The notes beneath the pieces are model-generated. The model ran no database searches, was not told the origin of the DNA, and worked only from the letters and a program-made list of their open reading frames with translations. Of a stretch of 11,904 nt of DNA, positions 6,480 through 11,904 are shown piece after piece (position 1 is the first letter of the stretch; each line of letters starts with the position of its first letter). The position numbers were made by a program, and so were the translations under genes. The stretch comes from an uncultured Rubrobacteraceae bacterium. GTDB taxonomy: Bacteria; Actinomycetota; Rubrobacteria; Rubrobacterales; Rubrobacteraceae. The DNA lies in assembly GCA_902806015.1 (NCBI GenBank), contig CADCUZ010000059.1, forward strand, positions 1 to 11,904, in the 5' to 3' direction.

Positions 6480-7535
6480 TTGGTTCGGGTGATGGTCGTC
6501 TTCGGGGGTCGCAGCGGGGAGCACGAGGTCTCCCTGGCGTCCGCCCGCGCCATAACGGCGGCGCTGCAAAAGGGCGGGCGACACGAGATCTTGCCGGTCG
6601 GGATAACGCGCTCGGGGCGTTGGATCCACTCAGGCGACCCCATGCGCGAGCTCGAGTCAAACCGCAAGCAGCTCCCCGACGGCTCCACCCTCGAGGTCTC
6701 GGGCCCGCCGGTCACGGCCGGGGAGAAGCTCCCGGCGGGCCTTGGGTCCGTGGACGTGGTCTTTCCGGTGCTGCACGGTCCCCACGGCGAGGACGGGACC
6801 ATCCAGGGCATGCTGGAGCTCACGGGAGTCCCGTACGTCGGCAGCGGGGTGCTCGGCAGCGCCTTGGGGATGGACAAGATCACCATGAAGAAGGTTTTCG
6901 CCCACCACGGCCTACCCCAGGTCGAATGGACTGGCCTCACCCGCAAGGAATGGGAGGGCGAGCCAGAGAGGCAGGTCGAGAAGATCGAAGACGCCCTAGG
7001 CTACCCCTGCTTCGTCAAGCCGGCCAACCTCGGCTCCAGCCTCGGGATCAGGAGGTCCGGGGACGCGGAGGAGTTGCGCGCGGCTCTCGACGCCGCGGCC
7101 GAACTCGACCGGCGCATCATCGTGGAGAGGGGCGTGGACGCCCGGGAGATAGAGGTCTCGGTCCTGGGCAACGAGGACCCGGAGCTCTCCATCCCCGGCG
7201 AAATTTTCCTCCAGGGAGAAGGCTTCTACGACTACGAGGCCAAGTATGTAGAGGGCGGCATGGAGCTCGGCGCCCCCGCCGAGATACCGGCCGAAACGGC
7301 GGACGAGGTACGTCGGGTAGCCCGCGCCGCCTTCGAGGCCGTAGACGCCGCCGGCATGGCGCGGGTGGACTTCTTCCTGGAACGCGGCACCGACAGGCTG
7401 CTCCTAAACGAGATCAACACCATCCCCGGTTTCACCCCCACGAGCGTCTACGCCGCACTCTGGGCCGCGAGCGGCCTCCCCTACGAGGAGCTCCTCGAAC
7501 GCCTGATAGGACTGGCCTTCGAGCGTCACGGGTAG
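6480..7535 (+). CDS. ddl: D-alanine--D-alanine ligase
   Basis: Ddl joins two D-alanines using ATP to make the dipeptide for peptidoglycan precursors, in the cytoplasm. The 351-residue protein is of normal length with intact ATP-grasp motifs: GGRSGEHEVS (9-18), HGPHGEDGTIQG (99-110), YVGSGVLGSALGMDK (119-133), FVKPANLGSSLGI (168-180), DAREIEVSVLGN (200-211), EGFYDYEAKY (227-236), MARVDFFL (273-280) and LLLNEINTIPGFTPTSVY (287-304). The tyrosine-rich FYDYEAKY loop is the D-Ala-D-Ala form; D-Ala-D-Lac (VanA-type) ligases differ there, so ordinary vancomycin-sensitive precursors are expected from this gene. TTG 6480 is chosen as start because AGGGGAGG lies just upstream. It stands apart from any mur/fts cluster. 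MscS follows after 98 bp. Confidence 0.95.
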   Translation: MVRVMVVFGGRSGEHEVSLASARAITAALQKGGRHEILPVGITRSGRWIHSGDPMRELESNRKQLPDGSTLEVSGPPVTAGEKLPAGLGSVDVVFPVLHGPHGEDGTIQGMLELTGVPYVGSGVLGSALGMDKITMKKVFAHHGLPQVEWTGLTRKEWEGEPERQVEKIEDALGYPCFVKPANLGSSLGIRRSGDAEELRAALDAAAELDRRIIVERGVDAREIEVSVLGNEDPELSIPGEIFLQGEGFYDYEAKYVEGGMELGAPAEIPAETADEVRRVARAAFEAVDAAGMARVDFFLERGTDRLLLNEINTIPGFTPTSVYAALWAASGLPYEELLERLIGLAFERHG

Positions 7536-7544
7536 CATCGTGAC
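7525..7544 (+). repeat. Inverted repeat over the ddl stop codon
   Basis: GTCACG (7525-7530) and CGTGAC (7539-7544) form a perfect 6-bp stem with an 8-nt loop containing the TAG stop of ddl. A second copy of the right arm, CGTGACG, occurs at 7557-7563 and could pair instead with CGTCACG at 7524-7530, so two mutually exclusive stems are possible. Confidence 0.35.
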
Positions 7545-7568
7545 AGAGAAGCGAGGCGTGACGTCCTA

Positions 7569-7591
7569 GACCCGGCGAGCTCCGCCCGGTC
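7569..7591 (+). terminator. Candidate terminator after ddl
   Basis: GACC-C-GGCG and CGCC-C-GGTC form a stem of 4+4 bp with one C-C mismatch around an AGCTC loop, followed by ATATCTCTT. It lies 34 bp after ddl's stop and before the likely promoter of the MscS gene. The following sequence is only moderately T-rich. Confidence 0.35.
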
Positions 7592-7598
7592 ATATCTC

Positions 7599-7633
7599 TT
7601 GCAGGCGACAGGCTTGACCACTTTAATGGTCGA
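7599..7633 (+). promoter_or_regulatory. Candidate leaderless promoter and operator-like palindrome before MscS
   Basis: TTTAAT (7622-7627) lies 6 nt before the ATG at 7634, with TTGCAG (7599-7604) exactly 17 nt further up, a fair -35/-10 pair (the -35 matches only at TTG). No Shine-Dalgarno sequence is present, so the transcript may be leaderless. The -10 box is embedded in the inverted repeat GACCA-CTTTAA-TGGTC (7616-7631), placed where a repressor could block RNA polymerase. It could instead be a small hairpin. Confidence 0.4.
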
Positions 7634-8656
7634 ATGCTGCGCGCCCTCCTCCAGGAAAAGACGGCCGGCGAAGGCACGGGCGTCGTCGACCAGGCCGGGC
7701 AGGCCGCGGGGCAAGTCGGGGACAAGGCCACGAGCGAGCTGGGCCAGGTCGGGGAATTCTTCGCGGGCATCTATTTTTACCTGACCGGTCCGGTGTTTTT
7801 GGCCAACGTTATCGTGACGCTGGTGGTCGTGGCGCTGGGCGTGATCTTTTACGAGCTGGTGGCCCGCGGTTTGCCGAAGGTGCTTCGGTGGCGGCGGCGC
7901 GGACCGCTGGACGCGGAGGCCGTCTCCAGGATCAAACGCCAGGACACGGCCATAACGCTCACCCGCAACGCGCTGCGGTATGTAATCTTTGTCGTCGTCG
8001 CGCTCTTCGTCATCGGGCTCTTCATGCGAAACGTGCTGACCACCATCGGGGGCGCCGCCTTGCTGGCGGCCATCGTCGGCTTCGGGGCGCAAAGCTTCCT
8101 GCGGGACGTGATCGCCGGCTTCTCTATCGTGTTTGAGGGTCAGTACAGCGTCGGCGACTTTATCCACGTAAAGCCGCAAGACATCTCCGGCATTGTCGAG
8201 GAGCTTGGCCTGCGCACCACCAAGATCCGGTCCCTGTCAGGGGAGGTGAGCTACGTCCCCAACGGCACGATTCAGGGCGTCATCAACTACGTCTCCGGCC
8301 GGCAACGCTTCAACGCAGAGGTGCAGGTCTCCGACGCGTCGGCGGCCGGAAACGTGCTGACCTCCCTCGATGAGGCAGCGGAACTCTACCTGAGCCCCCC
8401 GCGCCTCGCGGAAAGGAGCGAGACCGAGGACGGCCGCGTCCGCCTGCGCATCGTCGCCGACGTCCTCCCCTCGATGGCATGGCTCGTTGAGCAGAACCTC
8501 GTCCAGCGCATAAAGGCGGCCGCGGGCAATGAGGCCCTCTTGGCCGAGCCCCTGATATACAAGGTGGATCAGTCGCACCTCCGGAGGGTCAAGGACCTTT
8601 TGCCCCAGGAGGCGGAAAGGAACCTGCCCCAAGTGGCCGACAAGAAGCTGAGGTAG
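7634..8656 (+). CDS. MscS-family mechanosensitive ion channel
   Basis: This 340-residue membrane protein is a small-conductance mechanosensitive channel that opens under membrane tension to release solutes on osmotic downshock. Three helices are visible: about 53-78, 112-131 and the pore-lining helix about 133-165, which holds the MscS signature GFGAQSFLRDVIAG (149-162). The soluble beta-domain follows (GDFIHVKPQDISGIVEELGLRT region, 174-185; YVPNG, 197-201), then an alpha/beta C-terminal domain ending near residue 310 and a charged tail. Residues 1-45 before the first helix are unusual: polar, rich in G, A, Q and E, with a QAGQAAGQVGDKA stretch. The start ATG 7634 lacks a Shine-Dalgarno sequence but sits 6 nt after a -10-like TTTAAT. 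It converges with the LON-domain gene downstream. Confidence 0.93.
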   Translation: MLRALLQEKTAGEGTGVVDQAGQAAGQVGDKATSELGQVGEFFAGIYFYLTGPVFLANVIVTLVVVALGVIFYELVARGLPKVLRWRRRGPLDAEAVSRIKRQDTAITLTRNALRYVIFVVVALFVIGLFMRNVLTTIGGAALLAAIVGFGAQSFLRDVIAGFSIVFEGQYSVGDFIHVKPQDISGIVEELGLRTTKIRSLSGEVSYVPNGTIQGVINYVSGRQRFNAEVQVSDASAAGNVLTSLDEAAELYLSPPRLAERSETEDGRVRLRIVADVLPSMAWLVEQNLVQRIKAAAGNEALLAEPLIYKVDQSHLRRVKDLLPQEAERNLPQVADKKLR

Positions 8657-8798
8657 AAGCTTCGGGCATCAGGGAGTTGCACCTCTTCTGGTGATGAGCC
8701 TTTGCCGCCGCAACGATGGGGTCTTCGGATCTTCTCCTGGCTTCGCTTTCCCCGCGCCCACGGAGCGAATCGTGGACGTGAAACCTTATGCCTGATAC
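8657..8798. other. Convergent spacer between MscS and LON-domain genes
   Basis: This 142-bp spacer shows no ORF I can support. It holds only weak stems: TTGC/GCAA (8702-8713) and CCACG/CGTGG around an 8-nt loop (8758-8775). The latter might assist termination. No T-run follows either stem. Confidence 0.3.
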
Positions 8799-9434
8799 CT
8801 AGGTTCCCGGTCTCCAGTCGTCCCGAAGGTGGCCGTTTGTCTGGGCTTTTCCGCGGGCCTGGCGTTCGCGTTCGAGGCGCTCGGCGGCGGCGGTGAGAAG
8901 TTCTCTTACTTTCTCGAGGCGGGCCTTCTCCGAGGTGAGCTCTAGGATCTGCTGGCGCGTCTCCGCCTCGAACTCGACGCGGCCGGCGATGGCGAAGGAG
9001 AGGTTCCTGTAGGGCGGCTCGATCTCTATGCCGACGGAGCCTTCCGTTGCGGCCTCAACGACGCGCTCCAGAAGGGCTATGCATTCTTCGGCCAGGGCCT
9101 GGACGTCGCCTTCCTCCGACTCCTCGCCAAAGTACTCGATCTCCCCGACGTAGTACGGTTTGCCCGTGAGCACGTTGTTGAGCTTGAAGCGCCGGGAGCC
9201 TTCTACAAGGATAAGCATCCGCCCATCGTCATAGCGCTCGACGAGCTCGACTATCTTCGCCGTGCAGCCGACCTTGCGCGTGCCGGACTCGTCGGCGAAG
9301 ACCATCCCGAACTCGCTCTCCTGCTGCAGGCACTCGTCCACCATCTGCTTGTAGCGCTCCTCGAAGATGTGCAGCGGCAGCGGTGCCCCCGGCATCAGCA
9401 CGACGTTCAGGGGGAAAAGCGGTATGTCGGACAA
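8799..9434 (-). CDS. LON peptidase substrate-binding-domain protein
   Basis: This 211-residue protein matches the N-terminal substrate-binding domain of Lon protease (PF02190) without the ATPase or protease parts. The opening residues IPLFPLNVVLMPGAPLPLHIFEERYKQMV are typical of the family, as are FGMVFADE, VGCTAKIVELVERYDDGRMLILVEGSRRF and PYYVGEIEYF. The C-terminal part (about 110-205) is helical, with a likely coiled coil near 160-195 (EKARLEKVRELLTAAAERLERE). Stand-alone proteins of this type are common in actinobacteria and other bacteria; their role is unclear, perhaps recognition of unfolded proteins. The start is TTG 9434, supported by AAGGAG 7 nt upstream. The gene is divergent from the SDR gene across 73 bp and convergent with MscS. 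The family is clear; the function is inferred only from the domain. Confidence 0.9.
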   Translation of the reverse strand: MSDIPLFPLNVVLMPGAPLPLHIFEERYKQMVDECLQQESEFGMVFADESGTRKVGCTAKIVELVERYDDGRMLILVEGSRRFKLNNVLTGKPYYVGEIEYFGEESEEGDVQALAEECIALLERVVEAATEGSVGIEIEPPYRNLSFAIAGRVEFEAETRQQILELTSEKARLEKVRELLTAAAERLERERQARGKAQTNGHLRDDWRPGT

Positions 9435-9507
9435 GGTCGCGCTCCTTACGCTAGCTGGACGGATTCTATATCAACGTCGGACCCGCGTGCCAGGTATAGT
9501 GTTAGGC
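9435..9507. promoter_or_regulatory. Divergent promoter region (LON-domain gene / SDR gene)
   Basis: For the minus-strand LON-domain gene: AAGGAG at 9447-9442, 7 nt before the TTG start, and a -10-like TATAGAAT within 9470-9463. For the plus-strand SDR gene: TATAGT at 9495-9500, exactly 7 nt before GTG 9508 with no Shine-Dalgarno sequence, the layout of a leaderless actinobacterial gene. Neither side shows a convincing TTGACA. The two -10 boxes lie about 25 bp apart, so RNA polymerase binding on the two sides may compete. Confidence 0.5.
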
Positions 9508-10290
9508 GTGGAAGGCAGACCACACGCGGGCCGGGTGGCCCTGATCACCGGCGGCGGGCGCGGCATCGGCGCGGCGACGGCCCGCCTCCTCGCCAGGCAG
9601 GGGGCCGCCGTGGCCGTCGCTGCCCGGACGGAGGGGGAAGTGGCTTCCGTGGCGCGCGAGATCGAGGCGGGCGGCGGCGGCGCCCTCCCGATGTCCCTGG
9701 ACGTCACCGCAGAGGAATCCGTCGCCGAGGCCTTCGAGAGGACCCGGGCCGGGCTCGGACCCATAGACATCCTGATAAACAACGCCGGCACGCCCGGCAT
9801 CCCGCTCCCGGTCGCGCGAACGGAACCCTCCGACTGGCGCCGCGTCTTCGACGTGAATGCGACCGGCGCCTTTCTCTGCGTCCGGGAGGCGCTGCCGCAC
9901 ATGATTTCGGGTGGCTGGGGCCGCATCGTCAACGTCTCCAGCGCCGCCGCCCGCCACCCGATGGCCGGCATGGCCGCCTACGGCGCCTCCAAGGCCGCCC
10001 TCGACCAACTCACCCGTGTCCTCGCCCTCGAAGGGGAGCCCCACAACGTCGCCGTAATCGGCGTCTACCCCGGCGTGGTAGACACCCGGATGCAGCAGGA
10101 ATCCCGAAGCTTCCCACCGGACCTCGTCGGCAAGCAACTCCACCGTATGTTCCAGGGCTACCGCGATTTCGGTATGCTCCGCATCCCGGAAGAACCGGCC
10201 GAGCTAATTAGCTACCTCTGCACCCCGGCCGCCGATCGCCTCAACGGGCACATCATCCGCGTCGAACAACTCCAAGCCCTGAAAGGATAG
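9508..10290 (+). CDS. Short-chain dehydrogenase/reductase (SDR) family oxidoreductase
   Basis: This 260-residue cytoplasmic NAD(P)-dependent oxidoreductase has all classical SDR features: the cofactor motif TGGGRGIG (14-21), D65-V66 contacting the adenine, NNAG (91-94), and the catalytic tetrad N117, S145, Y158 and K162 (YGASK). R40 after the second strand (VAARTEG) favours NADP(H), although this is inference. The C-terminal end (LNGHIIRVEQLQALKG) departs slightly from the usual DGG ending of classical SDRs. The substrate cannot be deduced. The frame is open upstream to 9367, but that would overlap the divergent LON-domain gene; GTG 9508 puts the Rossmann motif at the normal position and lies 7 nt after a TATAGT box. 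GTG 9499 is a less likely alternative. Confidence 0.9.
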   Translation: MEGRPHAGRVALITGGGRGIGAATARLLARQGAAVAVAARTEGEVASVAREIEAGGGGALPMSLDVTAEESVAEAFERTRAGLGPIDILINNAGTPGIPLPVARTEPSDWRRVFDVNATGAFLCVREALPHMISGGWGRIVNVSSAAARHPMAGMAAYGASKAALDQLTRVLALEGEPHNVAVIGVYPGVVDTRMQQESRSFPPDLVGKQLHRMFQGYRDFGMLRIPEEPAELISYLCTPAADRLNGHIIRVEQLQALKG

Positions 10291-10343
10291 GCATCCGACT
10301 TGCGGGCACCGTAGCCAAACTCCGGCGTCCGCGGATGGCCAGA

Positions 10344-10367
10344 GGGCCGCGACTCGCGCCGCGGCCC
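10344..10367. terminator. Perfect 8-bp GC hairpin between convergent SDR and cyd genes
   Basis: GGGCCGCG (10344-10351) and CGCGGCCC (10360-10367) pair perfectly around an ACTCGCGC loop. The stem lies 54 bp after the SDR stop and 30 bp from the stop of the small membrane-protein gene on the other strand, so it may act as a bidirectional terminator. The following + strand sequence (ACCTAATACCTAAAG) is AT-richer but not a T-run. Confidence 0.55.
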
Positions 10368-10396
10368 ACCTAATACCTAAAGCCTATTACTATTCC

Positions 10397-10549
10397 CTAC
10401 TCGTCCTTGCTGATCCAGTAGGTGAACCCGAGGAAGCTCGTGAAAAACGTAACGATCAGCGAAAAGGCCACGAAAAACCGGAAGACGCCGATGGGGGTCG
10501 GGTTCTCGGTTGTCCCCTCCTGCAGCAGGAGCAGCGCGAGGTCGATCAT
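10397..10549 (-). CDS. 50-residue single-helix membrane protein coupled to the CydA-like gene
   Basis: This short gene encodes 50 residues: a hydrophobic start (MIDLALLLLQEG), a short polar stretch (TTENPTPIG), one strong transmembrane helix at about residues 22-46 and a charged end (SKDE). Three facts support it as a real gene. Its ATG overlaps the TGA of the upstream cydA-like gene in an ATGA arrangement. GGAGG (10561-10557) lies 7 nt before the ATG. The frame is closed cleanly by TAG before a hairpin. By position it resembles the tiny accessory subunits of cytochrome bd oxidases (CydX, CydS), which stabilise the haems in CydA, but the sequence does not resemble any that I recognise. It would sit in the cytoplasmic membrane, probably as a subunit of the complex. 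Confidence 0.72.
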   Translation of the reverse strand: MIDLALLLLQEGTTENPTPIGVFRFFVAFSLIVTFFTSFLGFTYWISKDE

Positions 10550-11886
10550 TCAGCCGCCTCCATCAGGGGTTCGGTCGGGCATCCCTTGCTGACGACCTTC
10601 TGGTCCAGCGTCACGCAGTCGTTGATGAGGTAGCCAGGGTTGTTGTCGACCCGGCGGGCGGTCTCGCGGGTGTAGCCCATCGTCACCATCGTGAACACCA
10701 CGAAGACCGAGCAGGCTATCAGCGCGTACTGGCTCCACCGGCTCGCCCTGCCCCAGTGGAAGCCCGTGGCGGTCGCCTTGAGGTAGAGCGCGATCACGAA
10801 GAAGCCCACGATCATCAGCCCGATCAGGCCTACGTACTTCCAGGGGTACATGCTCCCTAGCGGTATCTGGGTCTGCTCGCCGCCGAGAAAGACGAGCCCG
10901 ATTTGTGGGATCAGGTCCGCATCCGCCGGGATGACGTTCAGTATCGTGAAAAGCGCCGTGAAACCGAGGCCGCCGACCGCGAGCTTGCGCAGGGTCTCCG
11001 ACGGCTTGACGGCGAAGCGCAGCTTGTGCACGAAGTAGGCGGTGGAGGCGATGCTCAAAACCGCGATCCAGAAGACCAGCAGGTTGAAGACCCAGGCCTT
11101 GCTCCCGAGCATGATGGTGTTGAACGCGTTGGGCGCGCTCTCGCGGATGCCCTTCAGGTAGCCGTAGCCGATGACCGGCTGCATGATGAGGAACCCGAAG
11201 CCCCAGATCAGGCCGAAATGGCCCATCCAGTCGTAGTACTCCCGGTCGTCCTCGCGCGTGGTCCTGAGGTAACGCCATCCCGCCCAGCCCGCGATCAGGA
11301 ACCCGGCGTAGGAGAAATTCCCGACAAAGCGGTGCATGTTCAGCGGCACCATCGTCTGGTTCAGGAAGCTGCGGGCCACGAGCTCGGACTGCGAGGTGAC
11401 CTCGGCGGGCGTGAGCATAAAGGAGGCGACCGCGTCGATCATGGTCATCGCCATCAGGCCGAAAAAGCCGGCTATAAACCCGAAGACGACGTGCAGGCTC
11501 TTGCGGTAGGCGAGCTTATCCCAGACGTTGTACCAGGCGTAGACGATGATGATCTGGCCGAGGAACATGAAAGCCTCGACAAGAAAAACCCAGAAGAAGA
11601 TGTTCTGCAAGATGGAGAAGAAGACCGGAAACAGCGTCACCAGCGCCAGCACGAACGTGATCGCGAGCGCCGCCCCGGAGGCGAAGAGCAGGACCACGAA
11701 GCGCGCCAGGTTGCGCGCGAAGCGCTCGTAGTTGGGTTGCTTGGTGACCATCCCAAGGTACTCGCTCGTCGCCGCGATGAGCACCGCCCCGATGATGAAG
11801 GCGGCGAAGAGGATGTGCGTCTGGACAAGAACCGCTATAACAACGTTCTTGCCGATTACGGGAACGTCGAGGTTACCTATGGGCAT
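10546..11886 (-). CDS. cydA: Cytochrome bd-like (ubiquinol) oxidase subunit I, divergent
   Basis: This 446-residue polytopic membrane protein has about nine to ten helices and the overall CydA layout. Features seen: H24 (VQTHILFAAF), matching the helix-1 haem ligand (H19 in E. coli); E104 (FLVEAFMFLG), matching the conserved E107; and H185 (PLNMHRFVGN), matching H186. By eye, the second helix-3 glutamate (E99) is hydrophobic here, the methionine that binds haem b558 (M393) aligns with V352 in WKYVGLIG, and the quinol-loop motifs are absent. The tail has GYTRETARR and two cysteines, C424 and C436. This points to a divergent branch of the bd superfamily, so quinol oxidase activity is not assured. 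The start ATG 11886 has AAGGAG 6 nt upstream. The small gene at 10549 overlaps its stop. No cydB follows. The gene symbol is given for the family, not proven function. Confidence 0.8.
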   Translation of the reverse strand: MPIGNLDVPVIGKNVVIAVLVQTHILFAAFIIGAVLIAATSEYLGMVTKQPNYERFARNLARFVVLLFASGAALAITFVLALVTLFPVFFSILQNIFFWVFLVEAFMFLGQIIIVYAWYNVWDKLAYRKSLHVVFGFIAGFFGLMAMTMIDAVASFMLTPAEVTSQSELVARSFLNQTMVPLNMHRFVGNFSYAGFLIAGWAGWRYLRTTREDDREYYDWMGHFGLIWGFGFLIMQPVIGYGYLKGIRESAPNAFNTIMLGSKAWVFNLLVFWIAVLSIASTAYFVHKLRFAVKPSETLRKLAVGGLGFTALFTILNVIPADADLIPQIGLVFLGGEQTQIPLGSMYPWKYVGLIGLMIVGFFVIALYLKATATGFHWGRASRWSQYALIACSVFVVFTMVTMGYTRETARRVDNNPGYLINDCVTLDQKVVSKGCPTEPLMEAAE

Positions 11887-11904
11887 CCTCTACTCCTTCT
11901 AGGC

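Noticed and set aside
9367..9507. Longer N-terminus for the SDR protein
   Set aside because: The extra 47 residues overlap the divergent LON-domain gene and its Shine-Dalgarno sequence, and would displace the Rossmann motif from its usual place near the N-terminus.
10550..11278. 242-codon minus-strand frame inside the CydA-like gene
   Set aside because: Same strand, other frame; arginine-rich and without motifs, while the CydA frame shows clear transmembrane helices and haem-ligand motifs.
1..11904. tRNA, rRNA, CRISPR, insertion sequence or phage features
   Set aside because: No cloverleaf, repeat-spacer array, transposase motif or long direct repeat was visible on reading both strands; gene content is chromosomal housekeeping.

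Overview
The window is high-GC bacterial chromosome with tightly packed genes, short spacers and no visible mobile element, RNA gene or CRISPR array. The gene content is consistent with a Rubrobacter-like deep-branching actinobacterium: three-gene pntAA-pntAB-pntB transhydrogenase, Thermus/archaeal-type ApgM phosphoglycerate mutase, family 5 uracil-DNA glycosylase, an unusual cytochrome bd-like subunit, many TTG starts, and frequent AUA isoleucine codons despite the high GC. The genus assignment is inference; I could not search a database.

Layout, left to right. (1) Positions 1-2121, + strand: the end of pntAA, then pntAB and pntB, spaced 3 nt apart, encoding a proton-translocating NAD(P) transhydrogenase. 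(2) Positions 2122-2293: a convergent spacer with a perfect 13-bp hairpin, probably a terminator. (3) Positions 2294-3196, - strand: an MBL-fold hydrolase with its own TATAAT box. (4) Positions 3291-7535, + strand: apgM, udgB, a small lipoprotein, an HD-domain hydrolase and ddl. Several of these have their own starts or promoters, so they are not one tight operon. (5) Positions 7634-8656, +: an MscS-type channel. (6) Positions 8799-9434, -: a LON substrate-binding-domain protein, divergent from an SDR oxidoreductase at 9508-10290, +. (7) Positions 10397-11886, -: a divergent CydA-like membrane oxidase subunit, followed by a 50-codon single-helix membrane protein whose ATG overlaps the cydA stop (ATGA).

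Most genes are housekeeping: redox balance (Pnt), glycolysis (ApgM), base-excision repair (UdgB), cell-wall precursor synthesis (Ddl), osmotic protection (MscS). The most unusual locus is the last. The CydA-like protein retains two likely haem-ligand histidines and one of the two conserved helix-3 glutamates. By eye it lacks the usual second glutamate, the haem b558 methionine and the quinol-loop motif. It is coupled to a tiny hydrophobic protein, and no cydB is present downstream. A second theme is -10-like hexamers lying 6-8 nt before start codons that lack Shine-Dalgarno sequences (lipoprotein, MscS, SDR), which suggests leaderless transcripts.
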